Origin: Haliclona indistincta
Taxonomy: Eukaryota; Porifera; Demospongiae; Haplosclerida; Chalinidae
DNA length: 64,000 bases
Reading direction: 5' to 3'
Assembly: GCA_964017065.1 (NCBI GenBank)
Contig: OZ024789.1
Span: 8,250,191-8,314,190 of the forward strand
Both the position numbers and the translations under genes were made by a program. Below the pieces are notes generated by a model. That model made no database searches. It was given only the letters and a program-made list of their open reading frames with translations, and was not told the origin of the DNA. This document shows, piece after piece, positions 46,666 through 59,400 of this stretch; the stretch's first letter is position 1, and every line of letters starts with the position of its first letter.

Positions 46666-49440
46666 ATGTCAACAAAACCTCTTGATACCGGCCTTCTTGT
46701 CCGAGAGCTGAAAGATGTGGAATGGGACACACTCGGAACGTACCTGGGACTCAGCCAAGTCGAGATAAGAGAGATCGAACGCGATCACCAAAACACAGGG
46801 CGGAGGAGAATAGTGATGTTCGATAAGTGGTCGAGGCAAGAAGAGAATCCGTCCTGGGAGAAGATCATTGCTGCATTAAAGGACATGGGTGAAAATAACC
46901 TGGCGAGTAAGCTGAGAGAGAAGTACCTGTACCAGCAGCAACACCAAGACGTTGAGAGTTCATCCAAGCGTACAGAAGAAGACTGTCACCAAACTGCGAT
47001 GGTGATAAAGGTTGACAAGCATGACCAGGTCACTAGAGAGCTCGAAAGACTCGAGAAAAAGTATCTCAGACTAGTGATTGATACACAAAAGACAATGGAA
47101 GCTGCAAATCTATCAGTGATAGAGTTAGGGAATTTCTCACAGTTCTACTTGAACAATGAAGTGACGAGTGTTAAAGAGCTGTTTCAACTCATAAAACCGT
47201 TCTGTTTTCTGGACTATTCTTTACTGGAAACAGCTATTGAAGTACTCATTGATCCAGCTCATAGAATAGTTAGTGATCTCAGTGAATATGTTGAGCAACT
47301 GACCAAATTCAAGAAATCCACGACATTGAGAGATTTTATGCAGACCATCGAAACAGCACAGAAATCACTAACCACAAAAGAGGAAGCTGGTGCATGCACA
47401 GTAACTCTTTGCCTTGTTAGTAGCTGGCTAGCAAAGACAATGGATGACTTGGACAAGCTACTGAAGGAGATATTTCGAGACAAGAGCTCGGTACTGGCTC
47501 ACATCAGAATAATCAAAGGATCAATCATTGTGACATACCTCGCTCCACAATCAGAGACTGATTCACTCATCAAGCATGCTGAAACAAAGCTCTCATTCAT
47601 GCCCCAGGTTGGTGTGTGTGGACTACACATTGGACAGAGAACAATCGTCAGTGAACAAATAGACAATTTCTCACTTGAATCTTCTCTCATTAGAGCAGTT
47701 AAGGATGATAATATTAATCTACTGACCTTCCTAATCAACATCAACACTAGTCCTGATGCTGCAAATGATCGAGGATGGACTGCTTTGATGTATGGTAGTT
47801 ATTATGGTCGAGACAAAGCTGTTAGTATTCTTCTTCAAGCTAATGCCAATCCTAACCTTCAGCGTAATGATGGTACTACACCTCTTTACATGGCAACACA
47901 GAATGGGCACTCTGACATTGTTAGTATTCTTCTTCAAGCCAATGCCAATCCTAACCTTCAGCACGAAGATGGTACCACACCTCTTTACATGGCAACACAG
48001 AATGGGCACTCTGACATGGTTAGTATTCTTCTTCAAGCCAATGCCAATCCTAACCTTCATAAAGTTAATGGTGCTACACCTCTTTTCATAGCAGCTCAGA
48101 ATGGGCACTCTGACATTGTTAGTATTCTTCTTCAAGCCAATGCCAATCCTAACCTTCAGCACGATGATGGTACTACACCTCTTTACATGGCAACACAGAA
48201 TGGGCACTCTGACATGGTTAGTATTCTTCTTCAAGCCAATGCCAATCCTAACCTTCATAAAGTTAATGGTGCTACATCTCTTTTCATAGCAGCTCAGAAT
48301 GGGCACTCTGACATTGTTAGTATTCTTCTTCAAGCCAATGCCAATCCTAACCTTCATAAAGTTAATGGTGCTACACCTCTTTTCATAGCAGCTCAGAATG
48401 GGCACTCTGACATTGTTAGTATTCTTCTTCTTCAAGCCAATGCCAATCCTAACCTTCAGCGTGATGATGGTACTACACCTCTTTTCATGGCAGCACAGAA
48501 AGGCCACTCTGACATTGTTAGTATTCTTCTTCAAGCCAATGCCAATCCTAACCTTCAGCGTGATGATGGTGCTACACCTCTTTTCATGGCAGCACATAAA
48601 GGACACTCTGACATTGTTAGTATTCTTCTTCAAGCCAATGCCAATCCTAACCTTCAGCACGATGATGGTACTACACCTCTTTACATGGCAACACAGAATG
48701 GGCACTCTGACATGGTTAATATTCTTCTTCAAGCCAATGCCAATCCCAACCTTCAGTGTGATGATGGTACTACACCTCTTTACATGGCAGCACAGAATGG
48801 GCACTCTGACATTGTTAGTATTCTTCTTCAAGCCAATGCCAATCCCAACCTTCAGTGTGATGATGGTACTACACCTCTTTTCATGGCAGCACAGGAAGGG
48901 CACTCTGACATTGTTAGTATTCTTCTTCAAGCCAATGCCAATCCTAACCTTCAGCGTGATAATGGTGCTACACCTCTTATGATAGCATGCTACCAAATGC
49001 ATCCTAAAATTGTTCAGCTACTATTGTCAAGCAAAGCTGATCCTAATCTACAACACTCTAATGGTTCAACTGCTCTTATGTTAGCTTGTCGTGCTGGATG
49101 CTTGGAATCTACTGAGCTGCTCTTGATGTCTGGTGCTGACCCCAGCATAGTGGGACCAGAAGGACTAACTGCTCTTGACATGGCAGCTTCTTCAGGTCAT
49201 GATGACATTGTTGACTTGATTCAGGCAGTACAACTCAGTCAGTCCTCAACCATCTCACCTGCTCTCACAGCTACAGAGATTTCATCTAGTGTAGACAACA
49301 AGGCTATGGCAATTCTTAACAAGGCTATGGAGGACATGCTTGTTACCAAAGCAGAGTCTTATATTTCCACCTATTACAAGAAATTCAAGAGAACTCTTCC
49401 ATCAAAATATGATCAAGAAGATGTACAAACCATTATCTGA
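46666..49440 (+). CDS. Death-domain/ankyrin protein 2, intact (924 aa)
   Basis: A single exon. Residues about 8-92 form a death domain (LLVRELKDVEWDTLGTYLGL, EIERDHQNTGRRRIVMFDKW, LASKLREKYL). Residues about 105-340 hold the domain shared with the nested gene at 19106-20866: CFLDYSLLETAIEVLIDPAH, then an alpha/beta part with IIKGSIIVTYLAP and VGVCGLHIGQRT. Fifteen ankyrin repeats follow (about 355-855) with consensus DDGTTPLFMAAQNGHSDIVS. The last two (HSNGSTALMLA, GPEGLTALDMA) are diverged caps. The tail ends LPSKYDQEDVQTII. No signal peptide or membrane helix, so intracellular. Death domain plus ankyrin suggests a receptor-proximal adaptor or cytosolic sensor. Repeats are almost identical at DNA level. 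Confidence 0.9.
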   Translation: MSTKPLDTGLLVRELKDVEWDTLGTYLGLSQVEIREIERDHQNTGRRRIVMFDKWSRQEENPSWEKIIAALKDMGENNLASKLREKYLYQQQHQDVESSSKRTEEDCHQTAMVIKVDKHDQVTRELERLEKKYLRLVIDTQKTMEAANLSVIELGNFSQFYLNNEVTSVKELFQLIKPFCFLDYSLLETAIEVLIDPAHRIVSDLSEYVEQLTKFKKSTTLRDFMQTIETAQKSLTTKEEAGACTVTLCLVSSWLAKTMDDLDKLLKEIFRDKSSVLAHIRIIKGSIIVTYLAPQSETDSLIKHAETKLSFMPQVGVCGLHIGQRTIVSEQIDNFSLESSLIRAVKDDNINLLTFLININTSPDAANDRGWTALMYGSYYGRDKAVSILLQANANPNLQRNDGTTPLYMATQNGHSDIVSILLQANANPNLQHEDGTTPLYMATQNGHSDMVSILLQANANPNLHKVNGATPLFIAAQNGHSDIVSILLQANANPNLQHDDGTTPLYMATQNGHSDMVSILLQANANPNLHKVNGATSLFIAAQNGHSDIVSILLQANANPNLHKVNGATPLFIAAQNGHSDIVSILLLQANANPNLQRDDGTTPLFMAAQKGHSDIVSILLQANANPNLQRDDGATPLFMAAHKGHSDIVSILLQANANPNLQHDDGTTPLYMATQNGHSDMVNILLQANANPNLQCDDGTTPLYMAAQNGHSDIVSILLQANANPNLQCDDGTTPLFMAAQEGHSDIVSILLQANANPNLQRDNGATPLMIACYQMHPKIVQLLLSSKADPNLQHSNGSTALMLACRAGCLESTELLLMSGADPSIVGPEGLTALDMAASSGHDDIVDLIQAVQLSQSSTISPALTATEISSSVDNKAMAILNKAMEDMLVTKAESYISTYYKKFKRTLPSKYDQEDVQTII

Positions 49441-49692
49441 TGCATGCTCAGATATACCTTTTATTTCTGTATCCTTATACTGTATTAAAAATGCAGTTTT
49501 GATAATAATTTAAGAGTTTTGAATCTGGTTTTCTGATTGCTTTACACCGATTTGTTTCAGTGAATTAAGTTTATTCACTAAAATGCCTCAGAATTATTGA
49601 CAGTTTCAAGGAGTTATGACAGATAGAATTATTATGCAGTATACTTAGATCTGTCGTATATCTGTTTTGTTCTGAGATGATTATGTTACAGC
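49441..49692. other. Spacer after ankyrin gene 2
   Basis: AT-rich, no gene seen. It matches parts of 43380-43540 and 60430-60560 (for example AGTTTATTCACTAAAATGCC). Confidence 0.5.
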
Positions 49693-49954
49693 GGTTTTAT
49701 TACTTCTTGCAAGGTAAAGCGTAATCCGTAGAGCGTGGAGCACTATTTTTTGTGAATAAAAAATCTAATAATACAGTATAAGTAACGAGTACAGATAATG
49801 TGATAATGATAATATTTATAATACGTTAAAATTCCATTAAGTCTTTGATCATGCTCCATTGCTGGTGAATAAAATTAATACCAGTGACTTGAGTGACTGC
49901 AACTGCAAGGTGACGCTTTACACTCAAATTTTCCTTACAAGATGAAATAGAACC
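49693..49954. mobile_element. MITE-like element, family M1, copy C
   Basis: Left end GGTTTTATTACTTCTTGCAA; the right end is a mutated complement. It lies directly before the exon 3 relic of XPO5 copy 3. Confidence 0.65.
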
Positions 49955-52674
49955 TCTGTTCTGCAGATATCGATGGACCAGCTTACAGGGTGATCAGACT
50001 GAGCTACGTAGACACATAGTCATGATCATCAATGAGGTACACACAAGAAAAATTATCTAGATTACGTAACTGGATACGTAAACGTGCTCATGCATGCACG
50101 TGAACGCACGTTTTCGTGTACGTGTGTACAGTAAGGAAAATATGACGTTGAGCAAGTTGAGCTTACAGACCATGTACCACGTGTATGTTCAAATCTCGAC
50201 TTCTTTGTCACCTGTTGACCGTGTTCTCTAGCGGTGCCAGCTTACACCTGTTGGTCTATAGTGCTGTTTGTGTTGCAGGTTCTCTGTCAGCATGCTCTGG
50301 ATGTGTGGACCAGCTTCACTGTTCATCCTCTCGTCAGGTGTTTAGCATTCATGCTCTGGATCGATGCTAGCTAAAACAAAGAGAGAAGGAAGAGGGAGAT
50401 GGAGAAAGGGAGGAGGGACCGATAGAAAGAGAACAAAAAGAGTAAGAGAGAGAGAGAAGTGTACTATGGAACTTGTATGGGTTTGAGTGGGACATGACTG
50501 AGTGAACTAGTTGTTCTTAATTCCACCTTAGGAAGCCACACCCACTGGACCTGTTGTCAGACCACACCCTCAGGACTCACTGACAGCAGCTGCTCACCTG
50601 AGAGTGCTTCATGGCGGGCTGGTCATGTTCGTGACACTACAAGACCAGCTGTTACAGAAATACCTTGAAAAGGTAGCTCTGAGTTTGAACCAGGCATACA
50701 GCATGGAAAATACTATTAAATTTATACTACAGAGACTCACAGAGCGCACACATTGCCTTGATGTTCAATAGTTTTGCTGTCTTGAGCATGGTTTTGCAGT
50801 TATGTATTCAACGATTTCAAATTTTTAACCTGGTGCTGAATTTCCATAATGTACAGGATGCAGTGTACACTGGTGGAGTGCCTAAAGACATGGTATGCAT
50901 GACACACCCACTTTCTATACAACGATGCTAATGTGGTTATCATTTCTCTAGTTTAGTCTCACTCGTGATGAGCGTCAGGTGAGACTCACTGCTCTGTACT
51001 GTCTGGACAGCATCATCAAGAATCATGCAGCTGCTGTCCGGCTGGCCTGGTGAGTTATTCACACCTAGTTCAAGTACACTGATTTTATTAACTTAAAATT
51101 TAACTTAATAACTGACATAGATATTGATGAATGAATTTTCGCAAATTGTTTTGTTTGAGAAATCTAAATGTTTGTGAAAGAAACTAGCTCTATGATATTG
51201 CAATACATTTACATTGTAAAATTACCTGATTCACTCTCTCTTCCTCTCTTTAGCCAACCAGTCGGCAGTTGTTCGATCACTACCAAGGCCTATTGAGCAA
51301 TGATCAACTATTATACAATGAAAAAGGCTACTTTATTGAAGCATTTGTGCTCTTGAGGTATTGTCCTCGTACCCAGACTTACATCTGAGTACAGGTTCCT
51401 GTCCCACTCAGTAACACACTACTTGCTTGCACACAGCACAAAAGAGCACACATGGTGATGCAGTTTTACTAATAACATTATATACTGCTATAGTTAGTTT
51501 GTCACTGCGGAGGTAGTATGTTAGCATTTGATGATGACCAACTTGTTCTTTACATAGTTACAGTTGTGTTTCTAAGTACATGACAGACTGACAGATGTAC
51601 ATGTAATGTCAGTAATTATTCCAGCACAAGTTTTAAAAAGTTGAAAATGCACGGTTGAAAAAATAATGTTAATGTTGTCAATTGTGAATTGACACACCAC
51701 AAATCGAGAATGTTCATTTCTGAAAACTGTATTTGATGCTGTGCGTGTTTTATTGCCTATACTATGTTCATAGATATGTTTTGTTTACAGTCACTTTGGT
51801 TCACAAGAGGAGCAAGTTGAGCTGTTGAAACAGCTGCTCAGTGAGGTAGTCACTCTTTGTGACAACTCCATGATAAGGTATGCTTAGATCTTCACTACAG
51901 TCGACATGTTACATCTTCCTCGAATCACAGTTGATGTTTTAAAATTTGTACAATAGTTTCCACTGAGCATGTGATAGTCATGTGACATTGTTTTAGTGCA
52001 GTCACATCGCTGGAACTTTTCGTGCCTTATCTCGGACTTCACATCGACCCAACTAATGCGGAGTACAGTCGATGCTCGCTGCACAGAGCACGGCTATGTC
52101 ACTGTGTCCATGTCACTATGGGAGTGCTGCAAAGAAGAGAAATGGTAAACACAACTCACACAAGTCTGTGTTAAAGCTCTGTCTATCTATAATTAATTTC
52201 GAGAAGTTAATGGTTCCTTTTTGCAAGATGTATAATAACCTACACTTAAACTATCTAGTAGGTAATTACATAAGAACAAGCTAGCACGTCATTTAGTGCC
52301 AAAATGATAACTACCACTATTACAGACGCAAAAACACTGAATACCTGGAGTTAGACCACAACTTCCATGGTACCACTTTAGCGGATTTTTTAATCAGAAA
52401 AATTTTTCACACTTGCATAAGTTGCCTTTGTTTAATTTGGTGTTACACAGTAAAAATTTTAAGTCTTCTTTTATGAGCTGTTTGATGGTATGATGACTGT
52501 ATAAATTTTGATTTTGTTGTTCCTTAGACTCAGTGTAAAGCTGTTCCCAATCCTCCACTGTCTACTACTAGTACTCCTCATCCTAGTTTTCAATGTGTGA
52601 TCCCTTTAGTAGTACAACTAGTACTGCCATTAATAAAGTAAGCAACGCACTTATCTATCCAGATCACTCATCAC

Positions 52675-52885
<211 letters not shown>

Positions 52886-54392
52886 TGCTCACTCAATCTT
52901 ACTCAACCATTCACATCATTGCACACTAACTCACTTGCCTACTCTTCTATCCAGAACACTCCATTTGTTATGGTCTAGTCATTCAGCTCCACTTCTCTCC
53001 GAGTTTTTTAAAGGCATCACTTCGCTTCATGAGCTCGAGAAGAAAGCAATAGTAGGTTAGCATGTTAAAATGCTTGCTCACTCACCAATTTTGTTTGTTG
53101 ATGTAGGCATGACTCACCACGCCCTAGGGGAGGAGCCTGGAGAACTGAACAAAGTACACCATCAGTTATTATCATGCTATGATTTCTGGTAAGTTTCAAA
53201 ATTTTTAGCATATGTATAAGTTAAAAAGTTTTGTGTTCCAGTTACAATACTATTATGCTGTTGTTGTTTACAAACTTGTATTTGTTGTTTACTTGTTGTT
53301 GATACAGTGTTATGGCTGTTGGGTTTGCGTGGGTGGTGTATGGACCTCAGTCCCTCGCAGAGTGTGGAGCGATCGTCAGTATACTCCACAATGTGTTTGA
53401 GCATCTACTGGACTCCTTACCTCTCCGTATCAAACCTGTATTGCGCAATATGATTGTACCCATGGTGACTAGCTGTCCCTCCAATCACTGGGCCTCCTCT
53501 CTACTCCCAATACTCACCCGAATCTTCTACATTACATTTTCAGTGAGTGAGCGAAGGAGAATGAGAGAAAGAGAGTGAAAGAGACAGAGTGAGGAGGAGA
53601 AAGCCTCATGTTCAAGATTTTCTGGCTTATGTGTATGTGACAGAAGCAAGCTAAAGGCTTTTCAAATAGTGTTGATTTTGTCAAGAATCGCTATTTTTGC
53701 CTGTGCAGTATTTACAGCAGAGCTGGGATCGTATTTTACAGTGACTTTCACGCTCAGAACAAGACAATGATGAGTAAGTGGAACTCTTAGTGGTGCCCAT
53801 CTTGTTCGCTCTCTTATCTCTCCCTGTATGGCAGCGAGCAACAAGCTTTATCCCAGGAAGTTTTAGAATACCAGTTTATTGGTGATCTCACAAAACAGTA
53901 CTCTCATGTTCTAGGTCAGAACATATAACATTCATGACATTATAGCCTCTAGTACCCAGTCATTAGTAAGAGAGAATGCCTAATATCTAAATGCACGGAA
54001 TTGCACATGAAAATGGGGCCATGGGCATAAAAACAGTCATGAATAATGTTCGACACGTGTTCCAGATTGACTGTCTTTGCTCCTGATGTTGACTCTTTAT
54101 TACTATTGAAAATTGTAGCTAAGTGTCTCATCAAACAAATCTAGAAGTGATGAAGCTGTATTATTTGTGATCTTCTTGGAATGTTAGAAATTATGTGTGC
54201 TTTTTACGCTGTGGTATAGGCTAGTTACAATGCTGATGCCATTCTGCAGATGTGGTTTGCTTTTTGAAAGCAGACTCAGATGTCATGGAGAATGATGCGA
54301 TGGAAGATTTGTCTAAACCAGGAGCTGCTGGAGGAGGGAACAATGTGCTGTCTGGTCTTGCTCTGTGTCTGCTAGAAGATGGGGTCTGTTTC

Positions 54393-54424
54393 ATGTGTGT
54401 GTGTGTGGTGTGTGTGGTGTGTGT

Positions 54425-54488
<64 letters not shown>
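54393..54488. repeat. (GT)n tract at the exon 26 donor of XPO5 copy 3
   Basis: About 95 bp of GT dinucleotides with GTGTGTGGT interruptions, starting 12 bp after the exon border. Confidence 0.95.
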
Positions 54489-54489
<1 letters not shown>

Positions 54490-55683
54490 CTTATTTTTAT
54501 TTCCTTGTTATCATACTGTGTAGTGTATTTTTGCATGTGAGCTTTCTACAAATTTAATGTGTACATACTATGCCAATCAGGTAACACGTCAGCTACTCCA
54601 CTCATCTGTGTTCATGTCACTGACCTGGCGAGACAGCCTCTCTGTCAGAAGATGTGCTGCTATTGCAGCCGCCATTATTGAAAAGGTTTGTTTAAACAGT
54701 AACTGCTAAGGTATGATAGCTTATGGCTCTTACAGACTGCATTTGATCAAGATTTGTTCATGCAATTATTAGAACAAGTTCTACTAGTAAGTACTAAGTA
54801 ACATTTGGTGTGAGAGACACTGAGTTATCTGTGTGTTACTGGTCTCTAGTCACTTCAGATCCATGGAGCAGATGAGTCCATTAAACCACTCTTACTGGGA
54901 CTAGCTCTACAGCTATATGAAGTGATGGTTAGTCAGACAATACCGATTTGTGATCGCTTATTTGTAGCTTGTACGATATTGTGGCGACAGAAACTTAACT
55001 CCTAGTGGTAGTCTGTTTGGTCTTGTTTCTATGCGGCTGCCCAATTGTCCTCAAGTTGTATCACTCCTCGCTGATCTTCCTGGCTGCAATCAAAAGAGAG
55101 TACTGGTAAGTAATGGTCGTCTCAATAGCCTGCTCTTGAGTCTTGCTTTTGTCTTCTCTAGGCTTTCAACAATGGTGTTCTGTCCGGCAATAACAAACCA
55201 CACACTGTGAAACCAACCAAGCTAGCCAAGTGGAGGAGAGACGAGTTCAAGAAATTGCTGTCAGGAATCATTGGAGTAAGTACACATGTTGTAGAAACAC
55301 ATTGTACACATGAGAATCATACAGTTTGTCAACTACATGTATCTAGCACACTACTCATTTACCCTCTCTTTTCTTTGTCTTAGAAGCCGATTGGTCAGTT
55401 GTATAGAAAGCCACCTCCTGTTCTCAACTTGCCTGATCTTGTTGTGAAGAAAGCTAGAAGAAAAACAGACAAATCAATCAAAGACACACCTCTAAACCTC
55501 TCCTTACTCTTCTCTGATCAATCTTCATAGCACACAAGAGCACATAGCTGCTGCTATTATAATAACAAAAGCTTCATGAATTATTTATTGTGTTTATGCA
55601 ATAAACTAACGATATTCATAGTTTGCTTGATTTGAAGCAGGGCTAGTTGCTGGGCAGAAGCAGGGCGTGGCTCGTAAAGTAAC

Positions 55684-58071
55684 ATGTCAACAAAGCCTCT
55701 TGATACCGGCCTTCTTGTCCGAGAGCTGAAAGATGTGGAATGGGACACACTCGGAACGTACCTGGGACTCAGCCAAGGCGAGATAAGAGAGATCGAACAT
55801 GATCACCAGAACACAGGGCGGAGGAGAATAGTGATGTTTGAAAAGTGGTCGAGCAAAGAAGAGAATCCATCCTGGGAGAAGATGATTGCTGCATTAAAGG
55901 ACATGGATGAAAATAACCTGGCGAGTAAGCTGAGAGAGAAATACGTGCAGCAACAGCAACCACAAGACGTTGAGAGTCGAACTTACCAAATGACCACAAA
56001 AGAAGACCTACACCCGTCATCGGAGAGTGTAGTGCTAAAAGTGGACAGGCAAGAACGGGTCGCTAGAGAGCTGGAGAGATTAGAGAGAAACTATGTTCGA
56101 TTGGTATCAAGTGCACAGGAGGCGATGGAAGCTGCAAATCTATCAATGATAAAACTGGAAAATTTCTCCGAGTACTTCTTAAACGATGAAGTGACAACAG
56201 TGAAAGAACTGTTTCAACTCATGAAACCGTTCTGTTTTCTGGACTATTCTTTACTTGAGACAGCTATTGAAGTACTCATTGATCCAGCTCATAGAGTAGT
56301 TAGTGATCTCAGTGAATATGTTGAACAACTGACCAACTTCAAGAAATCCACGACATTGAGAGATTTTATGGAAAGCATCGAAACAGCACAGAAATCACTA
56401 ACCACAAAAGAGGAAGCTGGTGCATGCACAGTCACTATCCGTCTTGTCGGGAGATGGCTAGAAAAGACAATGGATGACTTGGACAAGCTACTGAAGGAGA
56501 TATTTCAAGACAAGAGCTCGGTACTGGCTCACATCAGAATAATCAAAGGATCGATCATTGTGACATACCTCGCTCCACAATCAGAGACTGATTCACTCAT
56601 CAAGTTTGCTGAAACAAAGCTCTTATTCATGCCCCAGGTTGGTGTGTGTGGACTACACATTGGACAGAGAACAATCATCAGTGAAGAAATAGACAATTTT
56701 TCATTTCAATCTTCTCTCATTACAGCAGTTGTGAATAATAGTATCAATCTACTGACCTTCCTAATCAATATCAACACTAATCCAGATGCTGCTAATGATC
56801 GAGGATGGACTGCTTTGCTGTATGGTAGTTATTATGGTCGAGACAAGGCTGTCAGCATTCTTCTTCAAGCTAATGCCAATCCTAACCTTCAGAAAGTAAA
56901 TGGTTCTACACCTCTTTTCATGGCAGCACAGAAAGGGCACTCCGACATTGTTAGTATTCTTTTTCAAGCCAATGCCAATCCTAACCTTCAGTGTGATGAT
57001 GGTACTACACCTCTTTTCATGGCAGCACAGGAAGGGCACTCTGACATTGTTAGTATTCTTCTTCAAGCCAATGCCAATCCTAACATTCAGCGTGATGATG
57101 GTACTACACCTCTTTTCATGGCAGCACAGAAAGGGCACTCTGACATTGTTAGTATTCTTCTTCAAGCCAATGCCAATCCTAACCTTCAGTTTGATGATGA
57201 TACTACACCTCTTTTCATGGCAGCACAGAAAGGGCACTCTGACATTGTTAGTATTCTTCTTCAAGCTAATGCCAATCCTAACCTTCAGTGTGATGATGGT
57301 GCTACACCTATTTTCAAGGCAGCACAGAAAGGGCACTCTGACATTGTTAGTAGTCTTCTTCAAGCTAATGCCAATCCTAACCTTCAGTGTGATGATGGTG
57401 CTACATCTCTTTTCAAGGCAGCACAGAAAGGGCACTCTGACATTGTTAGTATTCTTCTTCAAGCCAATGCCAATCCTAACCTTCAGTTTGATGATGGTGC
57501 TACACCTGTTTTCATGGCAGCACAGGAAGGGCACTCTGACATTGTTAGTATTCTTCTTCAAGCCAATGCCAATCCTAACCTTCAGAAAGTTAATGGTACT
57601 ACCCCTCTTATGATAGCATGCTACAAAATGCATCCTAAAATTGTTCGACTACTATTGTCAAGCAAAGCTGATCCTAATCTACAACACTCTAGTGGTTCAA
57701 CTGCTCTTATGTTAGCTTGTCGTGCTGGATGCTTGGACTCTACTGAGCTGCTCTTGATGTCTGGTGCTGACCCCAGCATAGTGGGACCAGAAGGACTAAC
57801 TGCTCTTGACATGGCAGCTTCTTCAGGTCATGATGACATTGTTGACTTGATTCAGGCAGTGCAACTCAGTCAGCCCTCAACCACCTCACCTGCTCTCACA
57901 GCTACAGAGATTTCATCTAGCGTAGACAACAAGACTATGGCAATTCTTAACAAGGCTATGGAGGACATGCTTGTTACCAAAGCAGAGTCTTATATTTCGA
58001 CCTATTACAAGAAATTCAAGAGAACTCTTCCATCAAAATATGATCAAGAAGATGTACAAACCATTATCTGA
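55684..58071 (+). CDS. Death-domain/ankyrin protein 3, intact (795 aa)
   Basis: It has the same architecture as the protein at 46666-49440: death domain about residues 8-92 (TYLGLSQGEIREIEHDHQ), the shared helical and alpha/beta domain to about 340, eleven ankyrin repeats, and the same tail. It carries four repeats fewer than gene 2. Some repeats have private changes such as TPIFKAAQKGHSDIVS and FDDDTTPLF. It starts 153 bp after the XPO5 copy 3 stop. The linker between the death domain and second domain differs from gene 2 (TTKEDLHPSSESVVLKVDRQ against SKRTEEDCHQTAMVIKVDK), so the genes are not simple allelic copies. Cytosolic signalling role inferred as for gene 2. Confidence 0.9.
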   Translation: MSTKPLDTGLLVRELKDVEWDTLGTYLGLSQGEIREIEHDHQNTGRRRIVMFEKWSSKEENPSWEKMIAALKDMDENNLASKLREKYVQQQQPQDVESRTYQMTTKEDLHPSSESVVLKVDRQERVARELERLERNYVRLVSSAQEAMEAANLSMIKLENFSEYFLNDEVTTVKELFQLMKPFCFLDYSLLETAIEVLIDPAHRVVSDLSEYVEQLTNFKKSTTLRDFMESIETAQKSLTTKEEAGACTVTIRLVGRWLEKTMDDLDKLLKEIFQDKSSVLAHIRIIKGSIIVTYLAPQSETDSLIKFAETKLLFMPQVGVCGLHIGQRTIISEEIDNFSFQSSLITAVVNNSINLLTFLININTNPDAANDRGWTALLYGSYYGRDKAVSILLQANANPNLQKVNGSTPLFMAAQKGHSDIVSILFQANANPNLQCDDGTTPLFMAAQEGHSDIVSILLQANANPNIQRDDGTTPLFMAAQKGHSDIVSILLQANANPNLQFDDDTTPLFMAAQKGHSDIVSILLQANANPNLQCDDGATPIFKAAQKGHSDIVSSLLQANANPNLQCDDGATSLFKAAQKGHSDIVSILLQANANPNLQFDDGATPVFMAAQEGHSDIVSILLQANANPNLQKVNGTTPLMIACYKMHPKIVRLLLSSKADPNLQHSSGSTALMLACRAGCLDSTELLLMSGADPSIVGPEGLTALDMAASSGHDDIVDLIQAVQLSQPSTTSPALTATEISSSVDNKTMAILNKAMEDMLVTKAESYISTYYKKFKRTLPSKYDQEDVQTII

Positions 58072-58398
58072 TGCATGCAGCTATACAGAGACTTATCTTC
58101 AGTATTCTCAATTCAATTTTATCACACATACTGAAATAATGAAAAATATTGTTTATTAGGGAGACACGGTAGTGTCTCCCTATGTAGGGTTGAACGAGAA
58201 AACAAGATGGCGGCTACATACAATGTATTAGCGTTCAAACGCTGATATTTCGCCTGGTCATGAATTGTATACGTCAAAAGACACTTAAATATGCTCTCTG
58301 GCGTTGCCCCATCCTACAGTAGCAAGGAGATTGCTCGAAGTTGTTACTAAAGTGACGAACCTGAAAACGGTGAAAATCGTGTTTCGTCATCTTCGTTT

Positions 58399-58431
58399 TC
58401 TTCTTTCTTTCTTTCTTTCTTTCTTTCTTCA
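58399..58431. repeat. (CTTT)n microsatellite
   Basis: Seven or so CTTT units within the 58-59 kb insertion. Confidence 0.9.
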
Positions 58432-59014
58432 GCGCGCCTAGCGCCTTTACGCGAGCAATGCCGAGACCAAAACACCCACGAACAGTCGTGAAATTCTCCT
58501 GGCAGGTGCCTTTTGAACTTAGTTTTTAGCGAAACGTCGATATAAATTCCGCGATTTCTCGATCGTGATCCATTGTCAGCTAAGTGTTAGACGCCATTGA
58601 TGTTATTGCGCAATACGCACGTGACCAAGCAGTGGTTAGCGCACGTGACCAAGCACTAGCTTGAGTATCGCCGCGCGCCTTATGGATCACGGAGAACACA
58701 TACATGTATTTGTCTGGAGTCTTCGAAGAACGGTAAGCTCGTATAGGATCACCATTCTGCGCTTGCCAGATAATTACAACCGCCGTACATGTCTACAAAC
58801 AATTGTGGGCGGTGCTCGTATCCACTGCATGCATGTGTAGGCGAGCTGATATGTACTGCATAACAATTATTATTAGCTACAAGTTTAAAATTCTTAATAA
58901 CAAAGAAAAGCCACCAACAACAGGAAAACTAAACCAATGGTGGAAACAATGACAGCTCAGTACGTGCATGATATTGAACTGCACTTCGCTGAAAAAGAAA
59001 AAAAGGACACAAAC

Positions 59015-59400
59015 AAGAAAATTAAAAAGATTTCTATCGAAATCAAAAGGATGTAGGGTTGTGAAATCTACCACTGGTCCACAATGTAAACTAACAAGGA
59101 ACAAGCATGGAATGGTAACACGATTGACTTGCTAACAGACCATAGATCCCTACATCAGTGGCTGTACATAAGATCAATATTTTGTCACAAGCTGAATGCA
59201 CGTCAGGTGTCAGTCAACAAGCTAAGCTGAACTAGCTATAACCAACCACAGCAGCCACTGATGTAGGGATCTATGGTCTGTTAGCAAGTCAATCGTGTTA
59301 CCATTCCATGCTTGTTCCTTGTTAGTTTACATTGTGGACCAGTGGTAGATTTCACAACCCTACATCCTTTTGATTTCGATAGAAATCTTTTTAATTTTCT
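59015..59400. repeat. Near-perfect inverted repeat, about 150-bp arms, 87-bp loop
   Basis: The left arm 59015-59164 and right arm about 59252-59400 are complementary over about 150 bp with few or no mismatches by eye. A transcript of either strand would fold into a very long hairpin. Confidence 0.85.

Noticed and set aside
47731..49002. Long antisense frame (423 codons) opposite the ankyrin repeats, with similar ones at 41603-42079 and 56761-57633
   Set aside because: The frames arise because the 99-bp repeat unit, a multiple of three, lacks stops on the other strand. They code a low-complexity repeat and end where the repeats end.
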